A stretch of DNA of 15,925 bases from Jimgerdemannia flammicorona. Its lineage: Eukaryota; Mucoromycota; Endogonomycetes; Endogonales; Endogonaceae. A program made the position numbers and the translations under genes. Of the stretch, positions 9,600 to 15,925 are shown in pieces. The notes under the pieces were generated by a model. The model ran no database searches. It worked only from the letters and a program-made list of their open reading frames with translations, and was not told the origin of the DNA. The DNA is taken from assembly GCA_003990745.1 (NCBI GenBank), contig RBNI01003409.1, positions 1 through 15,925 of the forward strand, in the 5' to 3' direction. The number at the start of each line of letters is the position of its first letter. Position 1 is the first letter of the stretch.

Positions 9600-10690
9600 T
9601 GATGTGACTTTTCAGCTCACAAGAACCTATAGTCAAACTGGATACATTTGATACAACACCAACCTCTGCTACTACAGGAGAACCAGTTATTACTAGTATA
9701 TATCTGGACAGGAAGAGAAGTAATCACATCAAGACTTGCCAACTACTCAGTATCAGAAGGATCCCAACCAGAACCAGAAGATAGTATAGCCCAAAATCCC
9801 CAACCAGATCAACTAGATAATACAGGCAGCTCTGCTAGAGATTTCAGAGAACTTGCATAAGAACTAGAGGATCTTATCACACAAACCCAAGACCTTACAA
9901 CCAGACACCCCATACCAGTCCCATCAATCTCACCAATAGAACCTTTACTATAACCCCTTGAGCCAGAATTGGAAGTAGCTCCTACAAGAATACCTAGACT
10001 CACTCCACTTCACCCAAAGACCAGAATACCATCTTCAAGATACCTAAGCACCCCCATTTCCAGTGACAGCTCAGAAAGTAAATCAGAATCAGAATCCGAA
10101 CCAGAATTAGAATCAGAAGAAAGTGACGATGAAATGGCCACCTCATTGCCAACCTTTGCAGGATACCCAGAAGAAGACCCCAGAGAGTTCCTTGATGGAA
10201 TTGAAGGAATTGCAGCCCTGAGAAATCTCTCAGATGAAAGAAAATCGCCATCTACAAGGCTCAGCTCAGAGAACCAGCCAGAGGAATTTTCCACCAAACA
10301 GCAAATGACCCAAATTCTGAACTAGCAAGACAGATATAAGCAGCAATGTCCTATGAGCTAGAATATGTAGCCATGGTCCACTGGCTTATTAAAAAGTATG
10401 TGAGAAATGAAACCTGCAACAAGGCCCAAGAATCCATCATGGGGATGAAGATGAATCTTGGAGAATCACCCAGAGCCTTCTTCATAAGAATCCAGAAGAG
10501 AATGCATGCTCCTGGGTTCAATGCCACCAACCAGGACATTATAGGTCCAATGACCTTCATGAATGGAATCCCTCCAAACATTGCCCAGTATGTCCACACC
10601 CTAGGCATCAGAAGGTCCAAAGAGCAAGTAGATATAGCCCAAGGATTCTTCAATGTCAGACAAGGAACTATCTGGAGTAATCATGACACA
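9600..10690 (+). pseudogene. gag of the LTR retrotransposon, decayed and cut off
   Basis: Gag forms the virus-like particle. The frame from ~9648 to 10241 encodes an acidic, Ser/Pro/Glu-rich N-terminus (SDSSESKSESESEPELESEE at ~10056), then FAGYPEEDPREFLDGIEGI (~10156), the start of a retrotransposon gag domain. A one-base deletion in the A-run at 10241-10244 shifts frame, and the domain continues with IAIYKAQLREPARGIFHQ and the SYELEYVAMVHWLIKKYVRN segment (10349 on) to about GFFNVRQG (10665). In-frame TAA codons at 9858, 9952 and 10337 all fit former Gln. No CCHC knuckle is seen before the LINE begins. The true start codon is uncertain; a different frame at 9635-9710 also reads as protein, suggesting another frameshift. 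Confidence 0.7.
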
Positions 10691-10743
10691 TCTTTCACCA
10701 GTACCATTCAGGTGACACAAGACTCAGACAACACTTTTCAACA

Positions 10744-12656
10744 ATGTCTTCAAGTATTAGTACTATCAAGATGGCAAGCAACACACATTCTGGTGAGCGT
10801 ACTGAGCAGGGGGGCCTCAGTACCTTTGACTGGCAACATGTGGGGGGGGGTCGAGGTGCTGGTCTTGGCATGCCGAGTACTTCGATAAGGGGACGTGGGG
10901 CCGGAGGTGGTGGCAGAGGAGGTGCAAGGTCACATGGGGGAGAGAGGATGACCTTTGCAGATAAGGTCAGGATGGGGAAGTAGGCGACTGGACTGGATGG
11001 CTGGCTGGAGCTGGGGAAGGCAGCTGCTTACTTGAGTGGCAAGGAGGCCTCTCCACTGGGGGGTCAGTGTAGTGGGGCTAGAGGTGTAGTGGCTGAGGCA
11101 GTGACTGTTGATGGCGGTGTGATGGGCAATCTGGAAAAAAATCCAGATATGACAGCTGATGGGGGACCTGGACAGGGGAGCGGCGCGAGACCCAGGGACC
11201 TGGCTGATGGTGTGATGGGCCTGTTGGCGGCCCTATTACTCAAAAAATCTCGATTGGAATTCACCGTCACACTGTGCTTCCGTGGCTTGGTGGTGATGGT
11301 AAAGATTGTGCTGGGGCTGCTGGCTAGTGAGGTAAAAGGAGCAGCCTCGGTTAAGTTTTTGAAGAAGCTAGAGGCAGTCGAGGTGGGGTTTGAGGAGGAG
11401 GGTTTACTACTGGAGGCAGTGGAGAAGGGTGTGGTGATTGGAGGGATTTCGGTGATGATGGCGAGGTGTATGCATTGGGATCCCCGAGTGGTTCATCTGG
11501 TGATTGCAGACTTGCCAACAGTGAAGAAGGAGGAGGCAAGGAGGCTGGTCATGGATGTGGTGAAGGAGTACGGTGAGGTGGTTGACATTGGGTTCAGGGT
11601 ATGGGAGGGGACTGAGCTCAGTACAGGTGATGTGGACGTCCGGCTGAGGCTGTTTGGGATGGAGAATACTGGGAAGGCTAGGGACTGGCTGGTGGCAATG
11701 AAGTGGGGCCCAGTGGAGTGCAAGGTTTGAGGGTAAAGGGGTCAGAGGAAGAGGAGGAGGACCTGCTAGAGGCTCTCGAGGACTTGGCAGGGGCTGTGGA
11801 GAGGAGGCAAAGGGCTTGGAGGACTTACAAGGCTAGGACAGTAGTGGAGGTGATCAAGGGCAAGAAGGTATGAATGGACAAGGTGCTCTGGGAGAAGGCG
11901 AAGGGGAGATAGCTGCAGAAGGATTTACTGGCCAGTTTGGATGGGGGACCAAGGGCCGGGGCTACAGAGGAGGGTACCAGAGTGAGCGCTAGCATCTGGG
12001 CGGAGGCTGGACAGCAAGGGGGAAAGATGAAGGAGAGTGGGGGACAGGAGCTGGAGGAGGCGGCAGTGGACACGGCGATGGTGGATGATAATCCGATCCA
12101 GTATGGTGTTCCTGAGGTGAGTGAAGGAGAGTTGGAGGATGTGTCAGAGGATGGTTGGGATAAGTCTGTGTGAACTGAGGAGAGGAAGGAAGGAGAGGCA
12201 GATTTGATACAGGTAGCTGAGGTAGTTGGGGGAGAGAAGTGGCTGTTGAGGGCACTGCAGAATGTGGCGGCCGAGGAACTGGGAGAGATCGACTTCTAGG
12301 TGATTAGTGAGGAATTCTGGGGACAAGTATTTCAAGGAGAGGAGGTCGTGAGGAAGCTGAGAGATGAGATGATGGCAGCACTTTTGGAGGCAGAGGAGTA
12401 TGAGGTCACCGAGGCGAGGGAGGCAAAGCTCTTGGGTATTACTAACAAGAGGGCAGCTTATCTGTGGGGGCTGCAGAAGGGACTGGAAAAGTGGCAGGTG
12501 GTGTGCAAGGAGCACTGGGCATCAATGGAGATAGTGGATGGTGAGGACTGTGCGGAATTGTTGGCAGCTCTGGAAGAACAGCAGAATGTGGAGGATGAGA
12601 TTGCAGCGGAACAGAACCTGGATCTGGCTGGAGAGGAAGTAAGCATGGAACTGTAG
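10744..12656 (+). pseudogene. LINE ORF1 (nucleic-acid-binding protein), right copy
   Basis: The ATG at 10744 is supported because homology to the left copy runs right up to it. The N-terminus is Gly/Arg-rich with RGG-like runs (10834-10950), the middle domain (~11220-11720) has an RRM-like strand-helix pattern (IADLPTVKKEEA, then VDIGFRV), followed by the acidic EEEEEDLLE stretch (~11742) and a charged helical C-terminus (12300-12653) rich in Glu, Leu and Ala. No CCHC knuckles. Breaks: TAG 10981; a one-base deletion at ~11727 (left copy AAGGTATTGAGG, here AAGGTTTGAGG); TGA ~11871; TAG ~11910; TGA 12171; TAG 12297 where the left copy has Gln. The frame after 11727 is kept to the natural TAG at 12654. 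Usual ORF1 size (~640 codons). Confidence 0.8.
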
Positions 12657-12689
12657 ATGTGGGAAAGCAACAATATCAAATATTTCGCT

Positions 12690-15600
12690 ATGAATAGTAC
12701 AACCAATATTTTTTCTATGAACGTCAATGGGCTTAGAGGGACTGGGAGGTGATGTATGATTTTTGGATGGTTGAAGAAACTGGAGGCAGATCTCTTCTTA
12801 CTTCAAGATGTACGGTGTGAGGGGGAGGAAGATGTACTGGAATGGATAAGAGAGTGGGATGGGGAGGCAGTTTAGCAGGGTAAAGTGGGAATCCTGGTTA
12901 GGAAGGGGAAAGGGGACATTGCGAACACTGGACATTGGAGTAGTAGATTAGTGTAGGAGACATGGTGGAGGCCTGGATGGAACTCAATTGTGGTGGGATC
13001 TTGTTACTGCCTGGCTGAAAGGGAGACCCGAGTGGCGTGGATTGGAGATCTGTGGGACTCTGGGCTCTTGGTGGAGGCTGGGGTGGATTGTCTGGGAGGT
13101 GATTTTAATATGGTATGGGAGAGTAGACTGGACAGAACTGATGGGGGATGAGGTATGGCAGGAAGGAGTGGGGGATTGGAGGAATGGGAAGAGGTGGAGA
13201 GACTCAGCTTACTGATGGATGCCATGCGACTTCAGGATGGGGATCAACATCTGTATACTCACTGGGTGGGAGGACTTGGTACTAGGATTGATTGGATTCT
13301 GACTGCTGAGTGTTGGGGCAATACAGTTTGGGAGATGATGGAGGTCGAGTGGTGCCCTTGGTCAGATCACTGGGGTATTCAGGGAGGTGGGAGGTTTGGA
13401 GGGAGTGGAGAGGGGCCAGGACATTGGCATCTGAACTCTTCATTGCTGGATGAGATGGACCTGTGGAATGCATGGGTGGTAGAGGTACGAACTAAGGTTA
13501 ATAATTGGAGGTATGCTGGGATGAGGATGGGAGATAGGTGGCATCAATTGAAATCCGAAGCTCAGAGGTACTAGAGGGAAGTGGGGAAGGAGAGAGATGC
13601 TCAGTGGAGGAGACGGGTCCGATGGGCATCTAGGAGACTAGAAAGATTACTCCTGAATTGGGCTGGGTTACTGGAGGAGGAGGAGTTATTGGACTGGAAG
13701 GCTAAGTGGGTTAAGCTGGAAGTGGTGGAACTGCAGGATCTGTTGAGGGAAGAGGAAGCATTGCAGGCTCAGACTATGGCGGCAAGGTTACAGTGGCAGG
13801 GATTGGAAGAAGGAGAAAGGCCCACAAGGTTTTTGTCCCATTTTCTTCATGCTAGGGGAGCAAGACACCAGTGGGAAGGAGTCCTTAATGATGAGGGAGA
13901 GATGGTATTAGGTGTGCAGAGGATCCTGGGCCAACTGAGTGCCCATTGGAGTAACCTCTGGAGTGAAGAGGAGAGAGGGGAGGTGGTGCAGGACATTGAG
14001 TGGCATCTAGAAGGGTGGCACCCGAATCCTGCAGCAGGGTTGGGGGATCTTGGCCAACCAGTTTTGGGAGAGGAGATCCTTCGAGTTCTGGCATCAACAA
14101 CCCTGGGAACGGCACCTGGGGAGGATGGTTTGCCTTGGGCTTTTGGAAATGTATGGCATCTATAGAAGAGGTTCTGGAGGAGATATTGCTGATGTGTGAT
14201 GCAGTCATCAGTAATGGGGAGTGGATTGGAGGGCAGCAGTTGGGGCTGGTATCCCTGTTGTATAAGGACAAAGGGTATAAGGAGGACTGGAAGAATTGGA
14301 GGCCAATTATGCTGCTGGATATGGACTGCAAGTTGGTCACCAAAATCCTGGTGGCAAGACTACAGAGGGTTGCCCAACAGGTGCTAGGGAAGGAGCAGAG
14401 AGGCTTTGTTGGGGGCCAACTTATCCAAGATGGCATGGCATAGGTTCATGGTATCATTGAAGGCGCTAGGGCTGCAGGTGTAGATGGCCGCTTGGTTTTC
14501 CTGGACCAGGAGAAGGCCTATGATAGGGTTTGGAGAGTATGGTTAGAGAAGGTACTGGAGCATATTGGGGTACCAGTGGGCATGTGTCAGTCCCTTATTA
14601 GACTACTGGAAGGGAGTAGGGCTGCAATTCTGGTGAATGGACACAGGGGGGCTTCCTTCCCCTTGGGGAGGGGGGTGCCTCAGGGGGATCTGCTGTCACC
14701 TATCCTCTACACCTTTGCCCTGGAGCTGTTGTTGGATTGGATATGGTGCAGAGTTAGTGGACTGAATATCTTGGGCATCAATTGGAAGGTGGGGGCATTT
14801 GTGGATGATATGGTGGTTGGATTGGGCTCAGTGGCAGATGTGGTCATGCTCAAGGAGACAGTTGAGTGGTATGAGAGATGCGCTGGAGCGAAACTCAACT
14901 GGCACAAGTGTGAGACAATGGTTCTTGGGGAAGGAGTCATAGGGGGGGATATCATTGGAACAATTGTCCTGGCTGAAGGAGTGGTACAGTACTTGGGTAT
15001 CTATTTCTCAGTGTATGGCTCTTTACTTCCCAAGGAGTGGTGGGAGGGCAAGCTGGTAGAATGGGGGAAAGTACTGACAAGTTGGGGTGGTAGGCAGGTG
15101 TCACTGGCAGAAAGAGTAACTATTCTGAATGTGTATTGGATGCCGAAGCTTTGGTATCTGGGCTACCATTTGGACTTCCCTAAGTGGGTGGTTAAAAAGC
15201 TTCTTAAGATGGCCTACTCTTGGCTCTGGGCCAGATGCCGGAGTCAGATTGGCTGGGAGGTACTAGCACTTCCTGTGGATCGTGGAGGACTTGGCCTGGT
15301 GGACTTTTCCAAGAGGCTACTCTGCTTGAGGGCATGGTGGATGAAGAGGGCCAGTGAGTTGAGAGGAGGAGAATGGGTGCCCCTTATGCAGCATTTGTGG
15401 GAGGCGAGGGTGTCGCCATGGGGTGGCTCAGGTGATCTACTGTCCTTAGTGGCCTTGGAGGGTAGCCAGAGGATGCGATAAAAAGGATTCTGGTGGGGAG
15501 TGGTAGATGGGGCCCACTGCATTGGGATCTATTGGTGAGGTACTGAAGGGGATGAGGACTGGGGCCCGGCAATGTGGAGGTGGGATAGGCTCTTGTTGGG

Positions 15601-15925
15601 AGGGAATCTGGCTGAGGACTTCCACTTAGAGGAGGGTATGGAGTGCCTTAGGGGTCTGGGGCAGGACCTTTGGCCAGAGATCTGGCAAGGGGCTGGAATT
15701 GGGGAGAGATGGGACTGGGCAGGCATCTGGTCTTGGATCAAGGTTGTGTCAAGGTGGCTACTGCCAAAACTCTGAGTAGCATGGTGGAGGCTGTTGTGTA
15801 GAAATGTGATGCTCAATTTTAGGACTGGTCATCTGGTGGATGGCGGGGTCTTTGATTGTGAGGAGTGTCATAATGTAGGGCAGGAGGGTGGGGTGGTGCA
15901 GACTCCTGAGCATTGGCTGGGGGAG
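12690..15925 (+). pseudogene. LINE ORF2 (endonuclease-reverse transcriptase), right copy, partial at window edge
   Basis: Begins MNSTTNIFSMNVNGL. Endonuclease: DFN at 13101, RIDWIL at ~13287, SDH at 13362-13370. The expected endonuclease Glu is Asp here (FLLQDV). RT: GTAPGEDGLP (~14108), RPIMLLD, QRGFVGGQ, DQEKAYDRV (~14504), QGDLLSP (14681), FVDDM (14798) and YLGI (~14990), then the thumb region with VDRGGLGL. A zinc motif starts at 15857 (CEEC, then His at 15911) and its last Cys is beyond the window. Breaks: stops at 12750, 12873, 13149, 13572, 14441, 15479, ~15536 and 15773; frame disturbances between ~12895 and 12990 that cancel; a one-base T deletion at 14141-14144. The changed A>V next to the catalytic DD and P>L in QGDP would probably damage activity. 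Confidence 0.9.

Larger units (their letters stand above)
8483..10690 (+). mobile_element. LTR retrotransposon (Ty3/gypsy-like), 5' part, interrupted by a LINE
   Basis: A 5' LTR (8483-9568), a primer-binding site two bases later, and a decayed gag. The gag trace stops around 10,680-10,700, where the right LINE's 5' UTR begins. Protease, RT and integrase are not in the window; if retained they would lie beyond the LINE. The Ty3-like assignment depends on the gag pattern alone, since no RT or integrase is visible to confirm order. Confidence 0.7.
10690..15925 (+). mobile_element. Non-LTR retrotransposon (LINE, Tad-like), right copy, inactive
   Basis: Same family as the minus-strand LINE at 1-5825 and in opposite orientation. 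The layout is a short 5' UTR (~10690-10743), ORF1 (10744-12656), a 33-base gap, and ORF2 (12690 to the window edge, which falls inside the C-terminal zinc motif). Similarity to the left copy begins around 10,695 (ACCATTCAGGTGACACA versus ACAATTCATGTTACACA), which places its 5' end in the gag of the LTR element. Fewer frame breaks and more CpG than the left copy suggest a younger insertion, but it is also non-functional. Confidence 0.9.

Noticed and set aside
1..15925. A genetic code with TAA/TAG read as Gln
   Set aside because: Several stops fit Gln, but others stand opposite Trp in the sister copy, TGA stops also occur, and frameshifts are present. Pseudogene decay explains all of these.
1..15925. 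A recent giant palindrome or assembly fold-back
   Set aside because: The two arms differ widely in sequence and content: a fossil LINE on one side, gag on the other, and LINE proteins clearly diverged.
1..15925. tRNA, rRNA, CRISPR or bacterial operon features
   Set aside because: No cloverleaf with conserved loops, no rRNA-like segment and no regularly spaced repeats with unique spacers were seen; the content is eukaryotic retrotransposons.

Overview
This is eukaryotic, transposon-dense DNA, most likely from a filamentous fungus. It contains no host gene, RNA gene or CRISPR array that I can support. Every long coding trace belongs to a retrotransposon, and every one is broken by stops or frameshifts. 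The fungal guess rests on the Tad-like two-ORF LINE layout and the style of the LTR element. The species cannot be read from the sequence.

Layout: (1) 1-~5825, minus strand: a LINE-type non-LTR retrotransposon with 3' UTR (1-137), ORF2 (138-3660, endonuclease + reverse transcriptase + C-terminal zinc motif) and ORF1 (~3692-5775). (2) ~5826-7559, minus strand: an older, AT-rich remnant of a different LINE, with an ORF1-like tail overlapping an endonuclease ORF. The first LINE sits inside it. (3) 7560-8482, minus strand: a truncated LTR. (4) 8483-9568, plus strand: a complete-looking LTR of the same family, followed by a primer-binding site and a decayed gag (~9600-10690). (5) ~10690-15925, plus strand: a second copy of the LINE family in (1), inserted in the gag region, with ORF1 (10744-12656) and ORF2 (12690 to the window edge).

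The two LINEs face away from each other and the two LTR copies are also inverted, so the window is roughly mirror-symmetric about position ~8486. Divergence between the arms argues against a recent palindromic duplication. Repeated insertion into older elements explains it better.

The two LINE copies are homologous from their 5' UTRs to the zinc motif, so each helps read the other's damage. Many stops sit where the sister copy has Trp or where Gln is expected, which fits C-to-T change on either strand. In the right copy two reverse-transcriptase motifs are altered (FVDD for FADD, QGDL for QGDP). No element here looks autonomous, and I see no convincing new biological system. The most interesting points are the inverted nesting, the mutation pattern, the ORF1 architecture, a strong G-quadruplex candidate in the LINE 3' UTR and the LTR/primer-site details.
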